Assembly: GCA_965112735.1 (NCBI GenBank)
Contig: OZ218952.1
Span: forward strand, 3,224,001-3,288,000
Length of the DNA: 64,000 bases
Source of the DNA: Phaeosaccion multiseriatum
Lineage: Eukaryota; Ochrophyta, other classes
Reading direction: 5' to 3'
In this document: piece after piece, positions 39,055 to 51,800 of the stretch
Layout: each line of letters starts with the position of its first letter
Position numbering within the stretch: the stretch's first letter is position 1
Made by a program: the position numbers and the translations under genes
The notes under the pieces: generated by a model
What the model saw: the letters and a program-made list of their open reading frames with translations, nothing else
Told to the model about the DNA's origin: nothing
The model's database searches: none

Positions 39055-41262
39055 TCATGACTCCTTCTTGTTGTCGTGTTTGCCTCTGCTGACCGCGGCT
39101 TCCTTCAGTCGCCTACCCACCCACGCTGTTACCTTCCACAGACCCCACCCCAGGGTCTGAGCTCCGGCAGCCGCACCCGCCCCCAGGGTCCGAGCCCCGA
39201 CGGCCGCACCCGCCTCCACGGCCCGTCTTAGCTTGAGCTGGTTGGGTCTCTGCTCCCACTCACGCTGCCCTTGAAGCAGGCGGCGATCGTCCGAGCCAGT
39301 GCTCCTCACCCCGGGGGGTACTTCTCCCCGCTCGTGCAGAGCCCACACTCGTGCCAGGCCCCGCCGAACCATCTCTTCCGCGATATTGACGCTGCGAAAC
39401 GGAGGAAAGGTTGCCATTCCCCTCCGGTGATGTAATACCGACACAATGACTTCACCTCCTCCTCCCTCGCCTCCTTCTCCTTCTCCTCCTCCTCCTCCTC
39501 CTCCTCCTCCTCCTCCTCGTCCTCGCTGCGTGCCCCCCTCTGCATCTCCCCTCGCATTATCTCTTCCTCGTCCTCCTGCTTGTCCTGCTGCTGTTGCGCC
39601 CACCGCCTTCTCCTCCTGCACCACCAACTGCTGCTGCGTGTAGAGCACCTCCACTCTCACACGCTTGTCGTTATCGTCCACCAGAACCTCTCGCAGCCAC
39701 TGCTCAGCCTCGTCACCCTTGCCAGGAGCGGTCCGCACGCCGTACAGCCGCAGGGGAAGCAGGTCCGCCGACGGTATACCTCCAGGAGACAGGGAACGGG
39801 GCCTATGGCACGCACACACGCACACAAGCAGGGTGAGATGGAGGAGTAGAAGGAATATGAGCATCAGTCTGTTCCAACCGAGGGTGAGGGGGGGAAACCG
39901 CTCAAGGATAGACAGACAGGCAGGCAGGCAGGCAGGCAAGAGAGGTACTTAGAGGTCGAGAGACATGTACGAGAGAGTGGTCGACGAGAGACAGAAGAGA
40001 CAAGACTACGAGAGAGAGAGGCGGACAAGAGATATGAAAGACAGAAATGCAGACAGACAGACCAGACAGACATAGACAGATAGACATGACAGACAGGCAG
40101 ACGAGAGAGAGAGAGAGAGAGAGAGCACAGAGACAAGAGGGAGAGAGAGGCAGACGAGAGAGAGAGAGACGGACACCTGACCTTTTCCTCGAGAGCCAGC
40201 GCGCCAGAGTGATGTGCTCGCAGAGCAGAGTGATCGGTCGGCCCTCTGAGCCCCCCTGGGAAGGGGCTTCTGTGGCAGGGAATTCACGGCGAATCTTGGC
40301 CACTGATAACACGTTTAAGGTCAGCATTTGAGGTCATACGGAAGGTTAGCAGGTGGTACCACGTAGAAGAAGGCTCAGAAGTAAGAAAAAGAAGGGGAGG
40401 GGGTGATAACCTGCAGCAACTGCGCGCATCCGTTTGGGGATAGAGGATAGCGCAGGGATCTAAAAGCAAGACACAGAGAGAGGGAGGGAGAGAGGGCCCA
40501 AGGAGGAGAATGGTCTCCAGCGACATACCGGAATGCAGCAAAGCAGACCGAGGGACACACTGTGCGGGCAAGGCTGGCAAAAGGGAGAAATATCTATCAA
40601 ATAGATCGCCGCAACGTGCACACTACCGAAGTGACCTCCCTCCCCCCATTCCCAGTCCCTTTTCTCCTTTTCCTTCCTCCCGCGGTCGCACCTTTGGCGG
40701 AGAAGCGCCTCCCTCCGCCCCAGTAGCGTGGCGGCACCATGGCGGCGGACGTGAAGCCCCGCATGCCTCGGCGGTACGAGACGAGAGCCACATAGCCTGC
40801 AGAGCCCAGCATCGCCGCCCCACACGCCCAGCGGAACTCCCGCACGTGATTGTTAATTACATCGGCCCCTTGGGCGGGCAGACCCTTTAGCCTGTCCCAC
40901 TGCTGCCTGCGCCACTCCCGCTGCTGTCGCTCCTCTTCGGCGTCCCTCTGTCGCTCGACGGAACGCCTACCCTCCTCCTCTTGTTGCAGCGCCAGCTGCG
41001 CTGGAGTCCCTATCCCAGTAAGTGCGTCGTCCATTGGGAAGGCAACGCCTACCTTCTCTTCATCATCCTTCCCTCTCATGCTGCGCCTTTCTCCACTGGT
41101 GCCTCCCCTCATCTCCCTCACTTCGGCCAGAAAGCCCTTGAACCTCTCCTGAAAAGTATCAACGAACCCACTGGGGGGATTTCCCCCATTATCCCTCCCA
41201 CCAGGAGCAGCAGAAGCACCAGCACTAGCCCCCTCAATCCCCCCTTCCCTCTCCTCCTCCAT
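39055..41262 (-). CDS. Membrane-anchored degenerate SNase-fold protein (C3orf33/MISO-like)
   Basis: Three minus-strand exons: 41262-40692, 40302-40182, 39802-39055; phases close, 479 aa. Residues 1-138 are charged and helical. A single hydrophobic helix follows (about 140-160, FRWACGAAMLGSAGYVALVSY). Residues ~190-430 resemble a staphylococcal-nuclease/OB fold: ITLLCEH, LPLRLYGVRTAP, EAEQWLREVLVD, VRVEVLYTQ, GEVIVSVLHHR and NIAEEMVRRGLARVW. Acidic and Arg residues of the active site in true nucleases are not seen at the expected places (after LRLYGV the sequence is RTAPGK, not DTPE), so it is probably not a nuclease. The one-TM plus SNase layout is like human C3orf33 and its fly homologue MISO of the mitochondrial inner membrane. 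A (GGA)n-encoded Gly/Glu insert lies inside the domain. Divergent from the giant gene. Confidence 0.65.
39905..40135. repeat. (GACA)n/(GAGA)n tract in the SNase-like gene intron
   Basis: Imperfect AGACAG, CAGG and GAGA units fill most of intron 2 (39803-40181); on the sense strand it is a CT-rich tract. Confidence 0.85.
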
Positions 41263-41546
41263 GAGGGTTTATTAAGTGCCATGTTAGCTTTTAAAGCCGC
41301 GTGTGCGTGTTGGTACTCCACCCAACAAATGGCTTCGCCGTTACGGAAATCTCTGGTGGAGGATTTCCGAGTGGAAAGAGCAAGCTGTGAGAAGGGGACA
41401 TACTCTGCTATTCAGACCAGTAGCTGAGGAAGAGGGACATCCAAAACTAGAAGAACTCTACCGTGGTAGAGCATAATGCGTAGAGTGAGAAACGGAGAGG
41501 ATTGAAAGGAAGAACACAGCCGGATTCTTAACGGGGCAGCGGTGCA

Positions 41547-44500
41547 ATGAGAGAACCTCAATGCGCAGGCCGAGGCCCTCGGGGTTGGGAGAGGGAGAGG
41601 GGGAGGAGGAGGAGGAGGAGGAGGAGCAGTAGCAGCAGAAGCACGCATAGTGGAGATGGGCGAAGCCCTGAGTACCCCAGCTCGGTCGGGAGGCCAGAAG
41701 CAGAACCAGCAGCAGCAGCAGCAGCAGCAGCAACAGTAGTGGGTGATGCTGTCGGCAGGAGAAAGGGGGCTCATCTCCTTCTCTTGGCCCTCCTGCTGCT
41801 GCTGCTGCCGCCGCTGCACGACGCCACCTCGTCGGAGTGCAGCTGCGCGTGTGGCACTTACAACCTTAAAAATCTAGAGAACGAGCAGTTCCCAGTGGAG
41901 TGGAGCGAGGATTGCCCGTGGAGCTTGGACGGGTATGCGGATGAGGAAAGGGTGGAGGTCAAGGCGTGGATCCAGACTGAGTTCGACGGCTATGCAAGGA
42001 GAAGGCGGAGGCGACGGAGGCGGAGACGGCTGATTCTCGGCGGGGGCCTGGCCATGTTGGGGTATGGGGACAATGACACGGATACAAGCAGAGTGGAGCT
42101 GACGAAGAGAGAGATGGCTGAATGGGAGGGGCAAGAGGACATGGAGGGAGGCTGGGATGGAGGAGAATATGAAGACGAAGAAGAAGCAGAAGACGAGGAG
42201 GAGGCAAGGGGTTGGCGAGCACTGATAGGGACGACGGACTCGGGGATGGACGAGGACGGTTTTCCCTACTACAACTACGTGGAGGTGTGCAGAAAGCTCC
42301 GCAAGGAGGAGAACGTGCTTTACCGGTGCGCAGACGGATCGGGTTATTCGGCCGGGACGAGCAGCTACTTCGCCTTCAGTCACTGCCCGAAGGAAACGTT
42401 CGCCAAGCTGGTGGCGTTCTTTGGGGTCAGCTTCGATAGCCTAGAGCTCACCTCTGGCGACGAGTGCTCCACTCCAGCACCAACAGCAGCTCCAACAGCG
42501 GCGCCTACGGAGGTACATCTTGATGATGCGTGACCTAGGCTTACAGGCCTCTCAGCCAGCTTGATTGCAGTGTGTGCTAATGAGGTATGCTCTGCTGCCA
42601 CGCCGGCTGCGGCTCTCTCAATCCCTCCTGCCTCGCTCTTGCCCTGGTCTATCCTCGACTCTCTCTTTCACTCTCTCTCTTCGCCCAGACACCAACAACG
42701 GCTCCGTCCGTAGCACCAACGGCAGTACCAACAGAGGCCAGTGAAACGAGTGACATCCAAATCGTCTTGCTTAATGATGAGGCCACGAGCACCGCGTCTG
42801 TTGCGCCCACGGCGGCACCCACAGCGAGCGTCATTGTGCAAGCCGGAAAGGAGCACACGTGCGCGAGTGTGTACGGCAGCGTCAAGTGCTGGGGCAGGTG
42901 AGTGATGCCCAGGATGGTTTTGTTGGGGATCGCACGAGTTCATCAAGAGCTCGCTCCACCCCACGCCACGCCAACCCCCACCCATCGCGGGTTGGGTGTC
43001 CCCACCTTTCTGCTGCTCACTCAGGCCCACTCAGCTCCTCCCACCAACATGCCTCCCTGCTGCTGCTGCTCCTGCCGCCGCCGTTACGTCCACTCTCTCT
43101 ATTTCTCTCTATCCCCCTCTCTCTCCTTCTCAACCCCTCCATCGCCCTCTCTGCCTCTCTCCTCATATGGCACCATTGACCTCAGGTATGACCTTGGCGC
43201 CCTCGGCCTCGGCTCCAACCCCCTCACTGACGTAGGGGACTCCGCAGCCGAGATGGGCAACAACTTAGGCACCACCGACCTCGGCACGGGCAGGACCGCC
43301 ATCGCTCTGAGCGGCGGCGTATCGAGCATGTGTGCCTTGAGAGACGACTTGACCGTGGTGTGTTGGGGCTACAACCGCTGGGGGGAGCTCGGCTACGTGA
43401 GTGATGATGCTTGCCGCCTGCAGCCTCGCTCCTTTTCGCCGCGGGTGGAGGGGAGGAGATGCAGCCGACTCTACTATTTCAGTGGGCTTCTTGCGATGTC
43501 AAGTCCAATGCCTCCGCCAACATCATATCATCATTACCTCGTTATCCATCGCTCCACTTGCTCTTATCCTTACTTGCCCCCCCTGACCACCAGTGACACC
43601 CTCTCCCCCCCCCGCCCCACCCCTCCACCATCCTTTGTCCTTTGTGCCCACCGAACAGGACGACACCACCACAAGGGGCCTGTCGAGTGGCGACATGGGC
43701 GACGGCCTGAGTGCGGTGAGCCTCGGCGAGACGGCGACGGCGGTGTGCGGCGGTAAGAACGGTCCAAACAGAGAGATAACGGTAGCAGCGAGCGGTTGGA
43801 GAGACAGCGCCAGCGGAGCGTTGGTTGGTGATGCAGCAGCAGAAGTTGGCTCAGCATGCTTTCTTTCTTCCCCTACCTGCTGGTTGTCCCTCTGTCCTGA
43901 CATCTCTGTTCCTGTAACGCTCGACCTGCAGGCCACTACATGAGCTGTGCGCTGCTCAGCACCGGGGGCGTAAAATGGTGAGATGGAGGGAGAGGTGTAG
44001 AGCGCGCGTGCGAGAGAGAGAGGAGGGAGAGACGGACAAGAGACAGACACAGAACGAGCCAGTGGCGGATGTCATAAGTTTGCACCTCACTCACGCAACT
44101 TCATCTATGTTTGTGTGTGCGTGCGTTCGGTGTCGTGTGGTAGCGCCAGGTGTGAGTCTCATCGGAGTATTGCTTCCCTTCCTCCCTACCCCGCTTCCGC
44201 TTTCTTGCCCTGTCCTCGCCCCCCCCCCTCCCGCCGCCTTGCTTTTGCTTGTACCCTCCCTCGGACATGAATAACCATGACTGATCGTCGCCAGTTGGGG
44301 TTACAACGCTTACGGCGAGGTGAGTCACCGACTCAGCTCGGAGTCCTGTCCCTCCTCTCCCCACCCAGGGGGGCATGTGGTCTGATACCCTCGTTTGTGT
44401 GTGCAAGGGCAGCGAAGGGCAGAGTCGCCTCGCTCTCTGCATCATTGCCCATCACCGCCAGTCACTGCGAGTTTTGATACCGGGGTGCAGGTCTCACTCG

Positions 44501-45763
44501 AGTGGTATGCAGATGCAAGTTTGCTTCTTCGGTGGTAAACTGTTTTTCGCAGTCGCATGCCGATCAACCAATCGACCAATCTCCCAAGCACCCACCCACT
44601 CAAGCCCCACCCTTCCACCTCCCCACCGTGCGGCTCGTGCCTGTTCAGCTCGGGCAGGAGAACTCCGTCAGCAACATCGGGGCAGCGGCGGGAGACATGG
44701 AGGCGTTGGTGAGTCAGCACTCTCGCCAGGCCAGGCACTACGTGGCGTGTGTGGGTGTGTGCATGTTTGTGTGCATATGTGCGTGTGTGTGTGCGCGCGC
44801 GTATGTGTGTGGGTGTGTGCGTGTGCCTATTATGCTGCTCCTTTTTCTCCTTCCTCTGCTGCTATCCACGCCACTGCTTGGGGCTGCTCTTCTCTCTCTC
44901 CCTGCTGCTGCGCAACCAACTACTGAACGACCAACTGCTACTGCTCACTGCCTCTTACGAAGGACCCCATCGACTTTGGAACGGACGTGTCCATCGCTGC
45001 CATTGCGTGCAAATATGTGCACAACTGCGCGGTAAGGAGCAATACATGGAAGGGTGTCTGCCTCTCTCTCTTCCTTTCGCACCCCCTCTGCACTTCCTCC
45101 TTCACTCTCTCTCCCTCTCCCGCCCTGTCGCACCTGGGGGAAGGGGCTGTTCTCCTCATCTTGCCTGCTTACCGAGGGCACTTTGTCCTTCCACCACCCG
45201 TATTCGGGCCCCCATTCTTGCTACACGTCACGACGAGAAGCGCCCAGTCACACCCACTCACACCCACTCACACCCACTCACATCCACTCACACCCACTCA
45301 CACCCACTCACACCCTCTCACACCCACTCACACTCCATCACACCGCCCCCCCCATGCTGTCTTTGTCTGGCCCTTTGACCCCTCTTCCCCTCTTCCCCTC
45401 TTCCCCTCTTCATGTGTGTCCCCACCCCCCCCCATGGCAGCTCACCACGACCGGCGAGGTCAAGTGTTGGTAAGTAACAGCAGTAGCAGTAGCAGTTGGT
45501 GCTATAGCAGCCGCTGCAATGCTGGAGGAAGGGCAAAGGCATCACTCGCATCACCTCCTTTGACCTCCCTTGCCACAACCTCTTCATCACATCCTTCTTT
45601 TCATCCCCCTTCTCCTCATTCTTCTCCTCTCCCTACCCATTTCCTTCCTCGATGTACGGCCTTGGTCGCTTACCCAACCTGCATGCACCCTCATTCTCAT
45701 ACACACACACGCATACACACACACGCATCTTCCGCACTACTTTCCATTCTCTTTCTTTCTCTT

Positions 45764-45841
<78 letters not shown>

Positions 45842-48800
45842 GCACGCACACAGGGGAGGCAACAGTTACGGCGAGACCGGGCAGGACCCGTCGGAATCAT
45901 CAGCGACCATCGGTACAGCGGCAGGGGACATGGGCGATGACTTGCCCGACTTATGCATCGGGGGCAAGGAGCACTGGGCACTCGCACTCGCCGTCGGCAA
46001 GCACCATAGCTGCGCGGTGCGTGTTGCGCTTGGTTGGCGGCTCAACAGCGGCTTATGCTGCTGCTCTGATGCTGCTACTCTGCTTGCTGCTGCTCTGCTT
46101 GCTGGGGTGCTACCGGCCTCTGCTGCTCGCCACAGCGAGAGAGGGGATGCCAGAAGGCGAAGGGGGCATGCGACTTATCCACTTTCCTCTGCTCCCTCTG
46201 TCCAACTCTCCCTCTCTCCCTATCTTTGTCTCTCCTTCCTGGTCGGTTCATGACACTGACACTGCTGATACTCTCTCCTTGCGCAGATTCGAGATACCCA
46301 CGACATTGTCTGCTGGGGATCGAACAGCTACGGTGAGGGAGGCGAGAGGAGGAGGGAGGGAGGCCAGAGAAGAACACAGTCAACCACCTCATCCTCTCAT
46401 ACCCGGCCCCGCCCTGTGATGAACCCCTGCATCTCAAGCCCTCCCAACCCACCTCTGAGCCCCTGCTTTCCCTCTGAGCCCCTGCTTTCCCCTCTCACTC
46501 TCCATTCACTGCTTCACTGCACGTCTCTGCGTGGCTTCCTCTTGAACGCTGGGCTCGCGCTTCTCGCGCTCCAATTTATACAGGCCAGGTCAGTGGATAC
46601 CACCGGAGTGGCATGGAGTAGCGGGGGGAAGGAGGGAAGGAGGGAAGCAACAGCTTCGGTCGGGCACTGCGAACAGTGAGCATGCCCATACACAGCGTCG
46701 ACGAATGATGCATTGCCAAGGCTTGGGCCTCTCGGAAGGAGAGGGGCTCTTACAGGCGCTTGTCCTTGTCGTCCCGCCTCCTTCACCTCCCGCCCACATC
46801 CTTCCTCTCTGCTCGCATCAACCAGCTCGACTCACCCCCCCCCCCCCTCCTTCCTCTGCCTTTCCTGTCTGCTCAGCTCGGCATCGGCAGCACAGAGGAT
46901 ATCGACACAGATGCCGAGTTCAAGAGCATGGTGAGCGCCCCGACCCAAGGGGGAAGAGACCCGAGGGGGCGAAAGAGGCCCAGGGGGGGGAGCAAGGGGC
47001 AAGGGCTGAGAACACTTTCGCTGTGAGGGCCTCTTGCGAAGGGCACAACCACACGATGTATTCATACGGTCACACGCATGCGCAATCGTGATCGTGCATG
47101 TCCAAAGCTATCGTCCATCGTCCATCTGGCCGTTGCCCTTCTCTCTTTCTAAGTCTGTTTCCTTTGCACCTCACTCCTCTCACCTCCGACCTTTGTCTCT
47201 ATCTCTGACTCTGTTGTTTTGTTTCCCCCCTCTTACCTCAGAGTCCTGTGGACCTCGGGACCGACAGAACTGCGAGCGCGATAACGGCAGGCTACTTCTC
47301 CACCTGTGCACTGCTCGACACCGGTCAGTGCCAGTTCCGTGCACAGAACGGGGGGGGGGGGGGGAGGCGACGAAAGTGGGGAGGGAGTCGCGGGGTCTGA
47401 AGAATGCGAAAGACGCGATCCCTACCACCTCCTTGACATGCGTCGGACTATCCTTCTGACGCACTTTCTCGGGCATCTACCTCCTCCCATATGCCTCCAT
47501 ATCTCTCCTCTCTGCCCGCCTCTCTGCCCTACTTGTTTGACCTGTGCCTGCCCATATACCTGCAGGGTGCGTCAAGTGCTGGGGACGCGGCAAGTACGGC
47601 GGTGAGTCTCACGTGTCCCCAGAAGGGGAGAGGAAGGATAGTGCTTCCTTCCTTCCTTCCTTTCTTCCTTCCTTCCTTCCTTCCTTCCTTCCTTCCTTCC
47701 TTCCTTCCTTCCTTCCTTCCTTCCGGGGAGAGGAAGGATAGTGCTTCCTTCCTTCCTTCCTTCCTTCCTTCCTTCCTTCCTTCCTTCCTTCCTTCCTTCC
47801 TTCCTTCCTTCCTTCCTTCCTTCCTTCCTTCCTTCCTTCCTTCCTTCCTTCCTTCCTTCCTTCCTTCCTTCCTTTCTCCATCCCTTCCTCTCTCTCTCTT
47901 ACTCTTCCCACTGCATCATTCTCTCCCCTACCGCACGCCCCAAACAGAGCTTGCTCAAGGCAGCGCTGACAACATCGGAGACGAAGCCGATGAGATGGGA
48001 GACAATCTTGACTCCATCAACCTCGGCGAGGGCCGCACCGCTGTATCCATCGTGTCGGGAGCCACTCACCATTGCGCAGTAAGTCAGCAAGCGTGGGCAT
48101 TGGAGAGGCCCTCTTTCTTTCTCTCTCTCTATACATGCATCTCTATTTAGCGCACTCAAGCTTCTCTCCTCCTCCTCCTCCTCCTCCTCCTCCTCCTCCT
48201 CCTCCTCCTCCTCCTCCTCCTCCTCCTCCTCCTCCTCCTCCTCCTCCTCCTCCTCCTCCTCCTCCTCCTCCTCCTCCTCCTCCTCCTCCTCCTCCTCCTC
48301 CTCCTCCTCCTCCTCCTCCTCCTCCTCCTCCTCCTCCTCCTCCTCCTCCTCCTCCTCCTCCTCCTCCTCCTCCTCCTCCTCCTCCTCCTCCTCCTCCTCC
48401 TCCTCCTCCTCCTCCTCCTCCTCCTCCTCCTCCTCCTCCTCCTCCTCCTCCTCCTCCTCCTCCTCCTCCTCCTCCTCCTCCTCCTCCTCCTCCTCCTCCT
48501 CCTCCTCCTCCTCCTCCTCCTCCTCCTCCTCCTCCTCCTCCTCCTCCTCCTCCTCCTCCTCCTCCTCCTCCTCCTCCTCCTCCTCCTCCTCCTCCTCCTC
48601 CTCCTCCTCCTCCTCCTCCTCCTCCTCCTCCTCCTCCTCCTCCTCTCGATCGGCTAATTGTCCGTGTCCGCCTTGCCCTCTTCCTGTCCTTTTGTTGTTG
48701 CTTCCTGTCCTGCCCTGCCCTGCTGTCTCCACGTCCAAGGTGCTGGACGACGACAGCGTTACCTGTTGGGGTGCCAACAACTTGTGAGTACCAACGATCA

Positions 48801-51800
48801 GGATACGCCAACGCCCTATCACTCACTCCCTCCCTCCCTCCCTCCCTCCCTCCCTCCCTCCCTCCCTCCCTCCCTCCCTCCCTCCCTCCCTCCCTCCCTC
48901 CCTCCCTCCCCCTGTATCACCAACGCCATTTCTATCGCCGCAGCGGGACTGTCGGTATCGGAAGCACCTCAGCCTATGTGGGAAGGACCTTGGCAGACCT
49001 TCCTCTTGAACCTGTCGACCTTGGGACAGCCCCCACGCCGGCACCTACATCCACTCCGACACAAGCGCCAACCACGCATCCCACGTCAGCACCGACCGAA
49101 TCACCAACCGCTGCACCGACTGCCGCACCAACGCAGCCCCCCACCGCAGCCCCAACTGCGGCACCAACAGCTACACCAACAGCAGCACCAACATCAGCAC
49201 CAACAGCCACACCAACATCAGCACCAACAGCGGCACCAACAGCCACACCAACATCAGCACCAACATCAGCACCAACAGCCACACCAACATCAGCACCAAC
49301 AGCGGCACCAACAGCCACACCAACATCAGCACCAACAGCGGCACCAACAGCCACACCAACATCAGCACCAACCGCGGCACCAACAGCCACACCAACGTCA
49401 GCACCAACCGCCGCACCAACCGCCACACCAACATCAGCACCAACAGCAGCACCAACAGTGAATCCCACCGAGGTATGTGGCAATGCATGTTGCCTCGGGC
49501 AAGTTCGCGACTCAACTCGGGATGCTCACTCCTGAGGTGGGCCCTGCTGCCAGTTCTTCTCCTGCTCCCTCAAGTCATTCCCTCTCGTCCTCGCTTCCCC
49601 CCTTGATTCGTTCTCCCTCTCTCTTGGGACAGCAGGCACCAACCGAAGCTCCAACAACAGCTCCAACAGCAGCTCCGACAGCGGCCCCGACGCTGCTCGC
49701 TTTCTCCGCAGTGCAAGATGGAGAGACGAGTGACCTCGAGATTGTGTCTCTCGGTCATCAACTTCAAGATACAAGCGCTCCTTCGGCGGCTCCTTCGGCG
49801 GCTCCATCGGCGGCTCCATCGGCAGCACCAACCGCAACTCCATCAGCAGCTCCGACAGAAACACCAACCGCTGCACCGACCGAGGTAGGTGGTACTTCTG
49901 TCCGGCCGGGGTGGGGTAGGTGGTACTGCAGTATCAGCAACTACCGCGACCGGTGGCTCTCGTTCGTATGTTTCCGGCCGGGTTGGGGTGGGCTACCACG
50001 TGAATGTCATTCTCTCACCCTCACTTTCCTTCCCTTCTTCCTTCCTTCCTTCCTTCCTTCCTTCCTTCCTTCCTTCCTTCCTTCCTTCCTTCCTTCCTTC
50101 CTTCCTTCCTTCCTTCCTTCCTTCCTTCCTTCCTTCCTTCCTTCCTTCCTTCCTTCCTTCCTTCCTTCCTTCCTTCCTTCCTTCCTTCCTTCCTTCCTTC
50201 CTTCCTTCCTTCCTTCCTTCCTTCCTTCCTTCCTTCCTTCCTTCCTTCCTTCCTTCCTTCCTTCCCTCCTTCTTTCCTTCCTTCCTTCTTTCCTTCCTTC
50301 CTTCCTTGCCTGCTCTTCCTTTACCAGGCCCCAAGTCAGGCACCAACAACAGCACCAACAGTTTCACCGACTCAGGTAGGTTGTGGTCCCATAGCCTGTC
50401 TCTATCCCTCTCTTTCTTTGGTGTCTCTGTCCCTCCCCATCTCCCTTGCCTCTGTCCCTCTCTAACTTGGCCGCCCCGCTGGGTTTGCTCATGCACGGGA
50501 TTCTTTCTGCGGTCACTCCTCTCCGACTGTCTCACTTCCCACATCCCGCTTGTCGTATTGTCCTTCTCCTCCTCTCTCCCTTCGCCAGGCTTCAACCGCT
50601 GCACCCACGCTAGCTCCAACAGCAGCTCCAACAGCAGCTCCAACAGCAGCTCCAACAGCAGCTCCAACAGCAGCTCCTACAGCGGCACCAATTGCTGCCT
50701 CTGAGGAGAGCTCCAAGGCTTACAGCGTCACAGAGCTGCCCGCAGCGGCGTCTGCAGAGGCCCCCACCGAAGCACCAACTCATGCACCCACGCCGTCGCC
50801 AGAGCCGGATCTGGATCCCACCACCAGCTTCACGGGTGAGAGAGAGACAGCGGGATATCGGTGTGGCGGTAGTGTGGCATCAGTGGGACTTTAATGTGGC
50901 ATCAATGGGATATGAATGGGCATGAGCGGGCATGAGTGCGCATGATTGGGCATGAGTGGGCCTGGGTGGGGAAGCTGTGATTCAGAACGTCCTCTTTTCG
51001 CAGTACAGCGGCTCACGACTGCCAAACGCCCCACGCACACCGCTCTCTCTGTCCACTTTTGCCCCCCCCTCACCATCCTCTGCCATCCCCTGCCATCCCC
51101 TGCCATCCCCTGCCATCCCCTGCCATCCCCTGCCACCCTTTCCTATCCTCTGCCATCCCCCCCGCCCGTTGTCAGACGACGCGGACTGTGAGGGCATGCT
51201 TTCTGCGCGCAACAAGGCGTGGCTGCTCTCGTACGACCTTTGGATCACCTTTGACGTGCTCTGCGACTACAGCCAGCACTTCTGTAACGCCTGGGGACAG
51301 TACTACTGTCGCGTGTGTCACACGGGTGGGGGCGATGCCAAAGTGGCCGGACACACTGCCTATGCCTGCCCCACCCCCGCCCCCACTCCCGCCATCACTC
51401 CCGCCCCGGTCACGGTTGTGGCGGACGCTGGCGTCACCGTTAGTGATGTCACAGAGGAAGCCGTGAGTGCCGCTGAAGGGGACCATACGCCTACCCCAGA
51501 AGCGGAGACAGCGCCCATAGCAGCTCCAACAGAAGCTCCAACAGAAGCTCTGACGGCAGCTCCGACGGCAGCCCCGACAGCAGCTTCAATACCAGCTCCA
51601 ACAGGGGCCCAAACCGCCACACCAACGGCAGCTCCAACAGTAGTTGGTGAGACGGAAGCGCCTGAAGCTGCGGAGATGGACTCGCCTGCAGTCGAGACTG
51701 TAGCCGAAACAGCAGCGCCTGTAGCAGTGGGGACAGAAGCACGGGTAGCTGTACCGACAGACGCGCCTATAGCTGAGACCCCAGCTGCGACAGAAGCACC

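Noticed and set aside
47899-49535. Poly-Glu, poly-Pro and poly-Gly open frames
   Set aside because: They are translations of the (CTC)n intron tract; conserved RCC1 exons on either side define it as intronic.
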